In this document: piece by piece, positions 37,086 through 51,240 of the stretch
Position numbering within the stretch: position 1 is the first letter of the stretch
Layout of the letters: every line of letters begins with the position of its first letter
Source: Acridotheres tristis
Lineage: Eukaryota > Chordata > Aves > Passeriformes > Sturnidae
Length of the DNA: 64,000 nt
Reading direction: 5' to 3'
NCBI GenBank assembly: GCA_037013685.1
Contig: CM072892.1
Coordinates: 22,139,501 to 22,203,500, forward strand
Translations under genes and position numbers: made by a program
Notes under the pieces: generated by a model
Told to the model about the DNA's origin: nothing
Databases searched by the model: none
The model's input: only the letters and a program-made list of their open reading frames with translations

Positions 37086-40000
37086 AACGCCTCTGGAAAC
37101 AACTGTGGGTATCTACACAGCTGACCATATCCTTCTTGTTATTCACTGGGCAGCAGGCATCAATCCTGCATTAACAGGGAAAAATGCTTAGAAAAGCCTG
37201 TTGATGAGTATTAACATAGAATTTTAATGCCTGAATTCACAAATCACTAAAGTTGAAAATGACTTACCAAATTAGTCAGTTCACCTGGGGCTTGCCCAGG
37301 AACCACTTCCACTGTTTTGCCCAAAAGCTTTAAATGACAAGTGGACCTCCAAGAGGAGAAAATTTCACCATTAACACAATGTTTTCTTATTCTCATCCTG
37401 AAATTTCTTCTTAATACAATTGCTCTAAATGTCCATGGAGGGTCACAGGAGCTAAATTCACCTTTCTCATGTGACAAATTGTGCACCAAAAAATTAGAAA
37501 ATATTTCCTTCACAGTGCACAAGCACACCTCAACGACTCCACAAAACTGCACCAAGAGCCCTTATACACATAGTATACTGTGGTGTTGGGGTCCAGCTGC
37601 TTTTAACTCTTGTCAAAGAAAAAATACCTCCTCCAACATTTCAACATGCAAATCTCAGCATTTATAAAATACAGCCTAACAACAAAAGCAAAATATACCA
37701 TCTTTTTGTGCAAAGATGATAGAAAGCAGTTGGAACCTATCTTGCATTACTTGGTTAACTAAGTAATTGTGTCAGAGGAGCATATAAATACCATGTTAAA
37801 ACTGAAAATACAGTTTTCAACCATATATTTGACTCATCTTGCAAAAAATTTTCCCACTGTTGATTAGTGCAATGTATACACTAGACACTGACTTATGTAA
37901 GCTAAAGCAAATTTCAAATTTGAAGATTGAATTTACATTTCAGAATTCCCTTGCAGATACTGAAGCATTTGAATATATGAGTGTAATATTCCCTGAAAAT
38001 ATTTTCAGTAAAGCACAAGTCTTAACAGAAAGTGCTCACTAAAGGCAGAAACACAGCTGAACTGAAAATGACTTTCAAATTCACAGACTATTTGTCCCTG
38101 CTGTTTGCTCACCTCTAGTGCTTATATCCTTCAAACAGTTGTAGGTAGTTTTCACATTCCCTTCTTAGTCATCAGTTACCCAAGCTTCACATATTTAGTG
38201 CTTTTGATCTTCCCTCATGAAAACAATCCCTCCAGCTCTGTTATCATTTTTTATGTTCTTCTCTTACTACCTTCCAAGTTTCCTCTGCATTGTTTGCTGC
38301 TAGTGCCCAGAGCTGAACATCTCACCAGAACACGCCCTCACTGCTTCCTGGTGTCCTGCCTGCACACAACACAATCCAGTCTCATACAAAAGCCAATGTT
38401 TGCAGCCTGCCCACTGCTCCCTTGGCCTGTCCTGCTACACTGCCTACACAGATGAGACTTGCCTGCCACTACCATTCCCCCAGACTCTCATTCAGTTTGC
38501 ACCTGTGTTCCACTTACCTGATGAGAATATTTCCCCTCATGTAAGTATGCAGTCAGAAAGTAAAACCCTGTGCTAAAACCATGCTTAGAGTTGTTTTAGG
38601 TTGCTGACAACCCTGTAGTTACCTACTGCATGCATAAAAACGGACCACTTAAAACCAAAGAAATATCTACCTAGTGACACCAGAAACCAAACTGTAATGT
38701 AGTGTACAGTGGCAGAGCTCATTTACTTTCACTGCAGCTGTACCAGTTTACACCAGATGAGAAGCTATTTCCATAAGTCTTGGATTGCCCATATCACAAA
38801 CAATCACAGTCAGAGAAAGTACAAAGAAGGGTATATTTCACTGCAGCAGCTGTTGCTCTGTCATATGAAGCCTCTTTACCTTGATTTCACAGTCCAAGCA
38901 TTTACATTGTAGGGATACAGCTATACTGAATGTACAAGCAATTCAGTATACCTACCAATTGGTTCAGGAATTCTTTGGTAAAGCACTTACCATTGCACTC
39001 TTGATAAGCAAATCCTTATTTAACAGATGAGGAATAAAACTCATGGTAAAATTATGAATGGACAGGCCACCTGTATTCATCAGCTGAGATGGATGAATGC
39101 ACCTCATTACGACATCCATTCACAGGGTGTGATTTTGACTAGCCTAAGTATCCTAGCAAACGGGGATGAAAGAAAGTGGCCTTCTCATGGCATTATAGCA
39201 GGCAGGAAGAGATGTGATTCACTGGTAATTTAAAATACAAAATCTTACACCTAAATCCACTAGAGAAAGAAATTTAATGCGCTCAAAAGCCTTTGGAGTT
39301 GCCCATATTCTATGTGGTAGAATGTGGTTGTGTTGCTTCAGGAAGAATTTGGGGAAGAAATCTGGGTTTGGGTGGTTTTGTGTTCATACTTTCCCAGATT
39401 TATACAGGAATATATATTAAGAACACAGTTCCTTCAAGGAAGTTGGGCTCTGAAAGAAAGTGAGTTTTATATGAGGATAGAACAAGTAGCATATTATTAA
39501 GGGCACAACAGAATCCATCTAAGAGAGAATGGGCTTTCTTCTGTCTTTCAGGATTTTAGAACATATGATTATTTCTTCCAACATGTCCCCCTGTCCTTTG
39601 CAGAAGTGTAGATATTCCTTTAATTTGACACAAATATGTCTTACATTCATGGAGCATAAAACTACATTGTTCCTGCCTGTTTGTTTCCTTTGGGAGTTCA
39701 ACTTTTACAGATTCAATTGTAGAAAAATGATGTCCCTCTATATAAGCTCTTTAAAGCTGCTCTGTTGCAGAAAGCAGAGATCCTACCATCCTTCTCACAT
39801 TTTTCCTGCCTCCTCCCTTTTGTTAACATATGTGTTTGTACAGCTCAGATTGAGGACCTGGTCTGGGTTAAAAATTCCAAAAGGTTAGCTTAATACAAAC
39901 TGACCACATGCAGGATTACTGGAAGTCGAGCTGAACACAAATGCCTGTACATGGCATATGACGTGCAGCAGTTGTGAAAGTTGTGAAACCATTAGCAGTG

Positions 40001-41700
40001 TCAAAGGGTTTCTTAAAAGCATTCATATATGGGGTATTTTTCTTTGAAAATGTCCCCATTTGTGTAGATAAATGATGACATGGTTGAGGCAGAATGAGAT
40101 TGAAAGACATAAGTTACTGAGCTGAAAAGCATGGTGCTGTCAAACTAATACCTGCTTGAAACAAAACCTATCCAATGACAGATCTGAGAAGTATAATAAA
40201 TTTAATTCTAAGAATAGGCTAAGGTTTGACCTGATCTAATTGTAAATGGGGGAAAATTTAATCATGGAAAGTTCTTTAATCTAGCTTTAAAAGAATATAA
40301 GACAAGATTATTCTTGGTATCTGAAACTAGACAAATTTCACTTAGCTGTAAAGACATTTTTAAACAGCCAGAACCAGCCAGTGGGATCACTTGTCATGAG
40401 GCATGCTAGTTATTCTATCACAATGTCTCTAAATCAAGGTTGTATGTCCTCTGGAAGATGTTGATGTTGAGAAACTGCCCAAACAAGTGCAAGAGTTACT
40501 AGGTGGGTTTTAGATTTTAATGCAGTTAGGCCTAAAACAGGAATAGTATGGGTCTGCCTTAAAATCTGTTGAGACTCCTTGTGGTTCTTTAGGAGTTGTA
40601 GAAAACAAGACAAGTGTTCAAAGACAGCATCTGCTTTGCCAAAGCTGTTCACTAAGTGTTTGAGCTGCTTGTCCAGTACTTGTTTGTTCTCAATAAGCTT
40701 CAATTGAGACAAGTCATACATGGTTTTCATAAGGCAATTTCTTATACATTATAGTAATCCTGCTATGAAAAATTACACATTTTTGCCAGAGGACATATGC
40801 TTTATCTACCAGAAAGTATAAAGTATATACAAAGAATGTGTGAAGGCTGATGGCAAATGCTGTGCAGTGCACAAATCTTAAACAGGAAAAGTAGTCAGTT
40901 AAATTCATCGATGTCTTGAATTCAATAATCTTTGGGTTAGTTAGAGGTGAGGAAAATTAGATTAAGTATTTTTAAATCTCCTTTACTGTTTTGAAATTTA
41001 GCTCAAGCTTCATAGAGCAAGTTGCCAATGAGAACAAATACTATAAATTTATCACATCACGGTTACAAAAGGGTGAAGGGAGCTGCTTGTCAATCAGTCA
41101 AACCAATATGTTTGCCTTGCTATCAAGGTTTGCCTACACTACTACAGAACTCATTTTCAGTGTGGGTGCACTGAAGTCAAGCTGAGAACTCTGCTGCAAC
41201 ACATACTCATAAACAAGAGAGGAAAAATTTTTCTTCTAGTTTCTCTCACATATTCTGGCTAATTAACACGGCTCTAGTTTTAACAGATAAAACAAATTCA
41301 TAATTTCGTTCAGACTCTTTCACGGTATTGGGGAAAACACTGTTCTATTCTTCTCCAGTTCATGTTCATTTTGTACTTTATTTCCTACTGAAGACTTCTC
41401 AAAGGCACACACTGTTTGTTCCCCAGCTCCCTCTGATTTGTGTCATTGCAAGCTGTGTTCAAAAACTGATCACCAGCAACATCTCTCAAACATCAGCCTT
41501 GCTTTCCTACTACAACTTACTGCCCCTTGCCTCTCAGCAAGGAAAAGCTATATTGCCTTTTCTCTAAAGGGATCACACCAGCCTTTTTAGCCTTTTGGAT
41601 TCTATCTTTCCATAAGGATGACCCAGGACAAATTATGTTCACCTCATCAGGAAAGGCAAAGAACTTAGAAAAGGCATTTTACATGTACTGAAGGTTTTTT
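37086..41700. other. Non-coding DNA, nothing firmly recognised
   Basis: AT-rich. Adjacent minus frames at 40434-40730 and 40714-40908 overlap slightly and could be read as one frame with a shift. They show no family I recognise, and their length is within chance. No known repeats. Confidence 0.5.
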
Positions 41701-41710
41701 AGAGTTTTCA

Positions 41711-42280
41711 TTACTCTGAAATGAAACTATTGAATACTCTGGCTGAATTCAGTGAGATGTCTTTTGAGATCACTTTCTGAAACAACTCATTGTAGAAGAA
41801 AAAGTCCTTGGTGATATTGTCAATTTTTGGGAAGCCCAAGTCATACTTAATCATCTGAAAAGCTACACTAGCTTGAGGAAAGAGAAGACAGCAACCATCA
41901 AAGTAATTTGTGGTCTCAGTTTCAAGTACCTGACTGAAGAAGTAATCCCTGAATCCTGGCAGATGCAGACTTCCCTTACAGAGCTCCAGGGATGCACCCA
42001 TGAAGGCTGCAGCAAGGCTGGCCCAGACCATAGGTGCAGGACTTGCCAGGTGATAGCCTCTTGAAAAGGTCCTTTTCCTGGCTTGGGAGAGAATGTCTAC
42101 CACATCCTCAAAGAACTGCTACCTCTGACTGGCCTTGAAGACAGGTTTCAAACAGAGAAAGGAGTCACTAAATTCAAAGAGTCAAACATTCTTAATAGAA
42201 CCACAATAAAGATTATACAGCAGTTCAAGAAACTGATGCAAGGTTGTAGTGTGGGGAAAAATACAACCCCATAGAGTCTA
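41711..42280 (-). other. Decayed coding-like frame (possible pseudogene fragment)
   Basis: One minus-strand frame runs about 189 codons to TAA at 41713-41711. It is interrupted only by TGA at 42184-42182 and TAG at 42121-42119, with another TAG at 42280-42278. The last part is 135 codons without a stop and has a protein-like mix (for example LHLPGFRDYFFSQ, FPKIDNITKDFFFYNE). I do not recognise a family. By a rough count, a stop-free run of this length is expected about once or twice by chance in 64 kb at this composition, so this is weak evidence. Confidence 0.15.
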
Positions 42281-45200
42281 GTGGAGGCCAAGAGCATTTA
42301 GAGACAGGACTTAAATCCAAAAAGTATCAAAGAGTGCAAACAGAGAGGAAGAAACTGGATAACATGAGAGAGAATTAGGGAGAAGTAAAAAATTAGAAAA
42401 TTTTCAACTGTATAATTCTGAAAATTTCTCTCGTAGTAGAAGGAATTTACCTGCACACCTGTCATCCCAGAAGTGAACAGGGGTGAAAGAAAGCTATGCA
42501 AACAAAGCAGAACAAAGAGAACATAAAGAATGGAATAACCCAAGAAGCCTTTCCATCTCTGACTGTTGGGATCTCACAACCTGGAATAATTGGTAAACTT
42601 AAGAGATTTGTAGCTGCTGTCACAAAACACACATAAAATGGAGGACCAAAACCTCCCCACCAAATCAGTGGTATGTTACTGTTATGAAACAGTTTTCCAT
42701 GCTCAGAAGAGGTTATAGGCTTCTCCTTTAATGGACATTTAAATATGGGATTATTTTTTCTTCCCTAATGACAGGAGAAGGAAGCGAAGGAGGTAGAGTC
42801 CTGTAGATCTCTGTGCACTCCCTATGGGTCTAGTTTAGGAGACTTAAAAGGATTCAGATTAACTGGGGTGGCTCTGTTGATTACACACAGAGAGGAAAAT
42901 GACCCCATGTGGTAAGTGTTTCCAGGACAGCTACTCCGTTGGTGAAACACTGCTGCATTCCAGAAATAAAATCCTACAGTCAAATTAGCAGCTTGAGTCC
43001 TCTCCACAGAAATGTGCCTTTACTAAAGTTGCAGCATTTCCCAGATGAATGGGAAACCAGCAGCATAAATTCCTGCTTAGCTCCGCTTTTAAATAGAAAA
43101 TGATACAAAAAGATGTTTGTACAATATCAAATCATTCTTCATAGTCATATAATTGCCCCACATTATTGGGCTCAAAAAAAAAAGGAAATTTGGAATATTT
43201 CTGGCTGAGTTGGAGAGCTAAACCTAGCATGATTCCCCAGTGCTTCAGGCCTGTCACAAGTTTTCCAGGTCTGAGGGCTTATCAAGACTACAGTGTAAAA
43301 GATTTTGGGTTGATTCCCATGCATGCCAGTACCTACCGCTGCAATGTACTGAAATACAAAAAAGATTACAATCTACATGTGAAGCAGGATAGGAAGCACT
43401 GCTGCCCCTTCCCTGGCCTCTTCTAGCTCCCAAAAAGTAATGCACAGCTGTTTTCTCACCACAGAGATGAATTCTGGCCCATGAAAGTAAATGTGCTCGG
43501 AAGCCCCAAGGCATTTCACATTTTACTGAAGACATACAACAGCAAATCTACATGAGACTACATGAGTTTCCAAGTTTACACAGGTTTACAATTACAAAGT
43601 TACAGATGGCAGCATTGGTAAAGGCCCAAGAAATCCTGGAGGGAAAAAAAGTCAAAACACCAAGCCATGGTTTTCAGCAGATGAGAGGGCACATCATCAG
43701 TACTCTGGGCTCACAGGATAGATATTGTACAAGAAGCATGCTCCACCATATAACCACTGAGTGCAAGATGCTTGTGGTCCTTCCCCTTTCTCACACTGTC
43801 CTCTCATCTTAAAAGCAAAATGTCTTCTTCTTGTCCAACTTCCTCCTCTGTCAGGTAAAACCTGTTCCCATGTGCTGCGCTGCAGAAAGAAGGTAGAGAG
43901 GGCATATCACTCCCTCTCACTCACAGATGGGAAAGTCAAAGCCAGAAGCCATTGACAAAGTTACAAGGAACAAGCACCAGCAAGACAAAGCCCTGCTGGC
44001 TGTTCTAATGTAGTGACCATTTGCTTCAAGAAACCTTGGCCAGCTGATGATACAGCAATGCAAAACTCCTCTGCCTCAACACGCCACCAAACCAAAACCC
44101 ATCAGGTGACTAAACCTTCTGCAGAGCTCAGCCTTACAAAGCAAAGGATGTGACACATTGAAACAAACTGCTGCATAATGTGGTCTTAAACATAAATACC
44201 TGAAAGGGTCCTCTAGCCCACTGCCTCTTTTCCTTTGGGCCTAACTTCTCTCCTGAAAATGTTACCTCAAGAATCATGCAGTCAGTGGGAGGGAACACCG
44301 CACCATACAGAAAGGGTAAATTCAGCAAGAATTGTTTCTGCTTAGCTCAGTCTTGCTCCGTGGCTGCAAGCTTCTCTTCACTGCTACTTTCAAAATGAAA
44401 TAGCTTTTCTATCCTAGGGACTTTAGCAGCTTTAGAAATCCTAGCTATAGCAAAAGAAAACCATTCAGGGTAAGCAAGATGGGATATCCCAAAACATAGA
44501 TTCTACATGTCTGTATCAGAGTGTCACGTAAACAACTAACTGCAAAAAGTGACAACCTGAATCCAGTTGCAAGAAAAGTTATTAGCAGAGCTACACCAGG
44601 TCAAGTTAAGATATCACTTAGTCCCATATTATACCTCTGATATCAAACAGTAACATGTGCTCAGGTAAAGACTATAAGAAAGGAGAGTTGTTCCCCTGTT
44701 CTTAACCTTGTTGGACCTTTGCAGGCCTCATAATCAGTATGTTGGCAGGGCAACCTCTGGCTTAGAAAGTTCCCTCTAGACCATAACATGTACTTGCCAC
44801 TAATGAGTCCACATGTAAAATAAATGCCTTTATGGGGATATCTTTTTTAATCCATCCATAATATGCCACTGAATGACACAGAAAACAACCCTAAGACTAA
44901 TTTCATGTGATATGGTGTTTCATTTGTTTTATTAAAAGCACTTCTTTTTAAAGAGAAAGATGACTACCTCATTGAAAAAAGTAAGGAAAAGATGCATGTA
45001 TGTAAAGATACTGAGAACATGTAGCAGAGCTCTCTTCTTAGCTAAGAAAGTGGAGGTGCTAATTTTGCAAAGCAAAGAATTAGACAAGTGTTACACAGGA
45101 AAATATAAGCCTATGCCCTTTTTGGTATCTTTTTGTTAAGTTCATATCAAGCAAAGCCATGTATACTCCCAAGAAGCCACATTTTCAGCAATATATTATC

Positions 45201-46780
45201 ACAAATTCCTATCTCAGTTGCCCTCATCTTTCCTCTAGCCACAGACTTCATGACTGACTCTACCCCTACTAGTCTCTTGTTTTGAATCAAATTGTAAGCT
45301 CTTTCAGACAGAAGCTGTCTCATGGCTAAATGCAGTAGCCCCAGCTGTAGGAAATGTGTCATGATACAAACAACAAGAGCAGAGCAGAAGTAACATCCAA
45401 AGCTGCCAATAGAACCCATCACTATAGTCTGAGAGCTAGTTAAAAAGAAGTAGAACAGTCACAGCATGAGATTTATTAAGTAGTAGATAATAATTTTACA
45501 TTACATAACATATGATGTTGCATACTATATTAAATTCATTATTGTGAGCATCAAATGTTCAGCTACTGATCAAGTCCCAAAAGAAACATAATTATATATT
45601 CTATTATGCATTGGTAGTTATTAATATAATGTCTCTTTTTTTCTTTTTCTTTTTTTAAGAATATAGCTGGCATTGCTTTTTAGTTGTTCCCTGAAACCTT
45701 GTGGTGTAGACACTTTTCTTAAAAAAAAAAAACCTGCAATTTTTCTCATCATCTTGTTTCACATGGTCGAGATGTAAAGTCAAACATCAAGTGCTGCAAT
45801 AAAGTTGTTGGCAACATCAAAGAGGATGAAGTATAGAAATTATATGTAGGGTAATTAAATGGCTCTGTATTTTTGCATATCTCTATATATAAGCTGGCCT
45901 GACTCAACAAAGAAGCATTTCACAATAGCCTTTTGGCCCTCCTAGCTTTATACAAGACTTTGCAACATGCTCCAAATGGTCCCAAGATTTCTTGGTCTTC
46001 TGACCTTGCTATGGGAAGCTGCAAAGACCTGCCTGAGAGTCCTCAAAGCACAACAACACATCCAAAAAGAGAAATGGTGCAAAGCATGTTGAAGTACAAA
46101 GCAGATGCAAAAGGAGATAGGGACCATCATGAACAATCTGCTCATTTATTTCTACAGGTGAGAGTCCAAAACTTGTAGCTATCAGCAGTGGTCCAGCTAA
46201 CAGTGTGAGCCAAACTCAGTTCATCAGCTGCTTGCAACTGATGCCTCAGGGGCAATAGTGTAAGGGCTTCCCCAGCCCACTCGGCTACAAGGACAGCTGA
46301 GAGCCCAGACACAGTCAGGCCTCCACTTCTCACAGGCCTGTGGTTGTAGAAGCACCCAACAAATGCTCAGAGCTGACATTCTGCAGTGCTGTGCTCCTTG
46401 AACAGGTTTTGTGCATCCACGGGGTGGTGTAGCTGAGTGACTGAAAGCGCTGCTCCTTCAGCTGCCCCTGCAGCAGGTTGGTGTTTCTCCCTCTGCCATC
46501 CTGAGGCCAGAAAGAAATATGGGACTTCTCAGGGCAGGTTTGGTGCTTCAGTGCAAAGGATGTTTCATCATCCACTTCCCATCAGCCCGCACAAGTGGAC
46601 TGGCTCCTGGCTAGGAGCTGGCATTGGGATCACAGGATAAAAAGCACTTGGACCACCCTAGTTCAACTTACAAGCAAGACCAACTGAGTGGTGACTTCCA
46701 ATTGACCATAAAAGGGTCAGAAAAGGGAAGGAGAGGGATGGGAGAGATGAATATCCTGTGACATGACAGCCTGAGACTTT
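42281..46780. other. Non-coding DNA, nothing recognised
   Basis: AT-rich DNA with scattered short frames. A pyrimidine-rich patch at about 45632-45657 is followed by AAG, but no exon can be supported. No known repeats. Confidence 0.55.
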
Positions 46781-46860
46781 GTAGAATCACAGAACAATTT
46801 GGGTTGGAAGGGACCTTAAAGACCATCTAGTCTAACCAATGCTCCAGACCAAGACACTGC
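46781..46860 (-). mobile_element. CR1 LINE, very short 3' fragment
   Basis: GTAGAATCACAGAACAATTT, then GGGTTGGAAGGGACCTTAAA and GACCATCTAGTCTAACC, is the antisense of the extreme CR1 3' end. Similarity is lost after about 75 bp, so this is an extremely 5'-truncated copy, with element sense on the minus strand. Confidence 0.9.
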
Positions 46861-49245
46861 CAGCAAAGACTCAGTATGACAATTCACAAGCTACCATTTG
46901 CAGCCAATCTCCATTAAGCTCTATAAAATACAAACATGTTCTGAGCTACTCTGCTCAGTCACCTCTCCCTGGAGCAGACAGACAAGTGGCAAACTCAACA
47001 TGTCTGGCATGGTTTTTTTCTGGAATGAGTTAGCAACAGTGCAGCTCTTCCTTTGCACTATCCTAGGTAAACAGAGGTTGTAGCTGGTACAAAGTGCCTC
47101 AAAGTGGCAGGAACAGCATTATCACTTCAGTGCTGTTTCCTGAAGGATCAATAAGCCAAGACAATCAATTCTTCTGGCTAGTCCTTATTCCCCAGGAGAA
47201 GCTGTGACTCTCATCCCCCATCATTTAACTCTTCACAAACATAGCAGCAGCCCCATTAATTCTGTCCTCCTTAAACACACATTTCCCAAACCCATGTGCC
47301 AGGAGAGATTACAGAGCTAGAACTGTTGTATCCAGGTCAACATGGTATTACCAAGAGGTATGGCCCATCACTTCAGCACAGTGGTAACATGTCTATATAT
47401 ACTTGGAGCACATGGAGGCATCCTCACATCTGATGTCTTTGTACAGGACAGAGAGCCCAAAGACACTGTAGCTCTCTATCCCCAACTACTTCTCTGTGCA
47501 GGGAGTATAAGGCAGTCCCAGAGCACTAGCTGACACTCAGAGAAAGGGCTGCATAGGCAGTAGATATCATGAACAGTCATTACAGAGAGGCACAAGAGTA
47601 GAGCCTATTTAGAGGCACACAAAAGTGAGCTTCAATCCAATGTAGCAAAAAGAGAGTAAGAGGGACGGGAAGAAAGCTCAGGAAGAATGGAATAATCATG
47701 TGATTATTAGCAATGTGAAAAAGGGAATAGAGATTACAGGGGGTAAAACAGGACTGTACTCAAAGCCTGCAGTAACACAAAGCTTTTTGCTGGGGTCATG
47801 CAGTTGTCCATAGACAATCGAGAATGGGGAAGCAGGAACCCAGTTAGAGATGGGCAAAACACATCTCATCAGTGAAAAGGCTCACTTTGAACTGCAAGGG
47901 AGCCTGTTAGAGCTAGAATTGAAGAACAGCAGCGATACAAACAGTTTAAAGATCAGCATGACCATGCTTAAATCTGCACACAGCAGTTTCCACCTAAAAA
48001 GCAGTGGGACTCGAGATAGGCTCCTCAAATGTCTTTCTGAGCATTAGAGAGGATGCTGATGCAAGTAATCTCTTCCTAGCCAATGTTGTACTCAGAAAAT
48101 CCTTGTCTCCCTCTCCCATGCAAAGATAGCATTCACCAATATTTATAACTTGAGTGTTGCCACACTTTCAGTGCTACAGACTGTAGATCAAAAAAAAGTC
48201 TTACTGAGAAAATCCTATTCACATGAGCTCTTCACCAATCTATTTGAGTTCACGTCACCAACAGGGAAAGTTTGAAACCCCCTGCACCAGGCCATGGGAA
48301 CATGATGCAACAGGAAAGAATTTATTATTTAAAGGGAAGTAGTAGAAAAATCTGCCAGTGACATTAACTGCAATTTTTAAAAGTCCAGGAAGCCTGGGGG
48401 GGGAAGGTCTAAGGATGAATAAAAAAGCAAACAAAAAGAAAGGCAAGCCTGGTGGCAGACATACTTTTTTCTCACCCAGAAAGTTACCCTCTAAGCCCTG
48501 TGAGCTTTAGGGGGATGTTGATTAAATGCCTATTTTAGTACACAGCTACCAGTCATTTGTTCAGGCCTGCTACAAAGAGGTGATCACAGAAGACTAGGGG
48601 AAGAATTTGTGGAGTATATTTCCTGCTGATCCAGCAAACACAATTATGAAGAAAAAGAGAATCCATTCTGAGAGCAGCATGAAACTCTTGTGAGCAGGAT
48701 CATTCGCATCTCACATGGTTGAGGGAAAGGGCAGCAACTCCTTAATGAATAAAAATAGCCACTTATGCTTCCTTCTCGTATATGCTGGGCACATGCTCTC
48801 CAGTATCCAAACAGCAAGATTTAGTTGCAAGGTTCATCCCTTCAAAAAAAGTAATTTCCCCTAAAGGTGCAGCACTTTTTCTAGAGATTTTTAGGAGTGC
48901 TGAGGTGCTGAGACTTTAAAACTGTCATTACTTTGAAGACATCATGTCAGCTAAACTATGTGCTTTAAAGTTTCAGAACTGCAGTATTTCCTTCCTTGAA
49001 ATTCCTATGCTACTACATTTTTTCAAGTACTTGTAGCATGCAAGAACACAGTAGCTTTCTTGGGAAAGCTGAAGAGCACTTTTCAGTTTCCCAGTTCTTC
49101 ATAAACTGTATATATGCCAGGCAAAGCTTCACTGAAATGCAGCCGCCTTCAAGGTAAACAGAAGCAAGTCATTCATAAGATTCAGCACTGGAAAGGACAA
49201 AAAGAGGAGAAGGAAGTGTATTTTGCCTGAAAGGTCAGCACGGGA

Positions 49246-49280
49246 AATCTAAGTATAAACTCCTAATCTAAGTATAAACT
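49246..49280. repeat. 19-bp tandem pair
   Basis: AATCTAAGTATAAACTCCT is followed by AATCTAAGTATAAACT. It is a near-perfect recent tandem duplication. Confidence 0.85.
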
Positions 49281-49569
49281 GGCCACAGCAGAGTAGTGCA
49301 GGAGAGAAAGAGGTTGAGGCAAAAAGAAAGGAAACTGCAATGGGAAAGAGAAGGCAGGAAAAAATTATATGCGCTTTTCAGCTCAGCCACAGAAAGCTTC
49401 TCTTTCAAAATGATCTGCTGTAGATTCCAATGATTAGAGGGAAAGAACACAATTAATATGTATTTCAAATGCATTTAATAAAGTACACTCTAGCTGATGG
49501 CGCTCTCCTCAGCAGATCCAGGCACAGAGCACAAAGAGAAAGGGGCCTCAGGCATTCACATCAGGTCGC

Positions 49570-49591
49570 AGTTTTAAATAATTTTAAAACT
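49570..49591. repeat. AT-rich hairpin, 9-bp arms
   Basis: AGTTTTAAA, loop TAAT, TTTAAAACT: exact inverted arms. It is AT-rich, so a chance palindrome is likely. Confidence 0.7.
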
Positions 49592-50749
49592 AGGGCAAGA
49601 TGCCAAATCTTACCTCAAGGTGCTACATCCAGATAGACATGTCAGCAAAAATGCCAAGTTTGGTGCATACAGGCTGACCATTGATACACACGGCTCCAGA
49701 TGAAACAGTAACTTACTTTTTTAGCCAGAGTTTACCACTTTGAGTAATAAACCTGGAGTTTCATCTCACCAAGGGTCACTAAGACTAAACTCAGACCTAG
49801 TGTACAGGACAACACCACTGCACGTTGCATGAGAAGCTAGTCTTCTATTAGCTTGTTATGTCAAAATCACAAAACCTTATTGGTGCCTAGTACAAAATGT
49901 ATTAAAAAAAACTGAAACCAAACAAACCAAAACCCCTACCAAACAACAACAAATAAAGTGAAGGGGAGCAACTCTTGTTCCCAATACAAACCCCCTGGCT
50001 TTCAACTATGCACCTATGTCAGTGATTTGCAGTTTTTCCCATGGGCAAATTAGCCACTTGGAATTTATAGAAGATTGTTCTTTGTAGATCTTGAAGTTAT
50101 TTTGATGGCAGTCACATATCATTTTATAAACAGGGAAACTGAGGAATGCAGAGATATGACTTGGCCATGTGTCAGAAAACAACAGGTTTCCATCCCCATT
50201 CCTTTCCAGGACCTCTTTTCAGAAGAGAGCAAGATCATGGCACAGTCTTGATTTTGTGCAGTTCACCTGCTGCAGACAAATTTTCTAAGTCCCAGCTCAG
50301 AACACAAAATCTTGCTGCTGGCTAGCTCACAACACACCAGGCCTTAGCAGCACAGAGGTCCTGGGCTTGCTGCAGGCAGGCAGGCCTGTTCTTTTCCAGC
50401 AACAGAAAGGTCTGCTCAAGCTGCCCACACATGTATGATGAACTCATCACAAAAGCAATCAGGCATTAATTTGGTCAATCATTCCTGTAACAGCAAATAC
50501 AGTTCTTCAACTAGACTATTTGATGTAAGACTCCAGCTAAACTGAAGGACAGAAAAAATGCCTCAAAAGGTGCCAGTCTACAGAACAGAAGTAGGACAAT
50601 TTAGATATTGACCCACCCACACTCTCTTATTTTTTAAAAGAAAAGGTGACCCAAGAGTGAAGTAGAAACAAAAATAAAAAGCATTAAAAAATTTAATAGT
50701 GTCTTCCAGGCATTCATAATAAAAAGGCAACCCACCCTCCAATCCTTCT

Positions 50750-51240
50750 CATTTAGAAGAGTATTTATTTGGAGTTTCTGTTAGACGGCTGCATGCACTG
50801 CGTGCATCCTGCTTCACTGAAGAAGAGCCTTTTTGAAGCATCACTTGACTTTGTTTTAAATATCTTGCTACAGTTTCCATTTTAGCTCGTGAGATGATTA
50901 TTTTCTCTCAAACTGAAGTTATACAGCAGTTGAAAATGCTGATGGCTTAACTGGTTTCCTTTTTTTTTTCCCTCTCCACAGCAGCCCTGAGGGGTTTTAA
51001 CTCTTTCTTGCAGCACTGAAATCCTGCTTTTAGAGTTCAATGTTTAACTCGCGCTGGGAGACTCATAAATATTCGGAGTCACTCTCTCCCTCTCTGTTTG
51101 ATTAGGAAATGAGCCTTTAACTCAATGTAATCCCCAAGCCATTAACAAAAAAGCCCTCAACAGCTCCACTATTAGAATTTCACTCCTAGCCCACAGAGGA
51201 TTGAATTAGATTAACATAACTACCCGCAATCTGAGTTTAT
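50750..51240. promoter_or_regulatory. Candidate conserved regulatory block
   Basis: Mixed-composition DNA with homeodomain and MADS-like words and a few CpGs in a CpG-poor region: CTGCATGCACTGCGTGCATCC, TTTAACTCGCGCTGGGAG, CATAAATATTCGGAG, GTTTGATTAGG, CCATTAACAAAAAAG and GAATTAGATTAAC. It resembles a conserved enhancer. Not tested by alignment. Confidence 0.35.

Larger units (their letters stand above)
46861..50749. other. Non-coding DNA, nothing recognised
   Basis: Holds the small tandem pair at 49246-49280 and the hairpin at 49570-49591. No coding exon or known repeat family seen. Confidence 0.55.
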
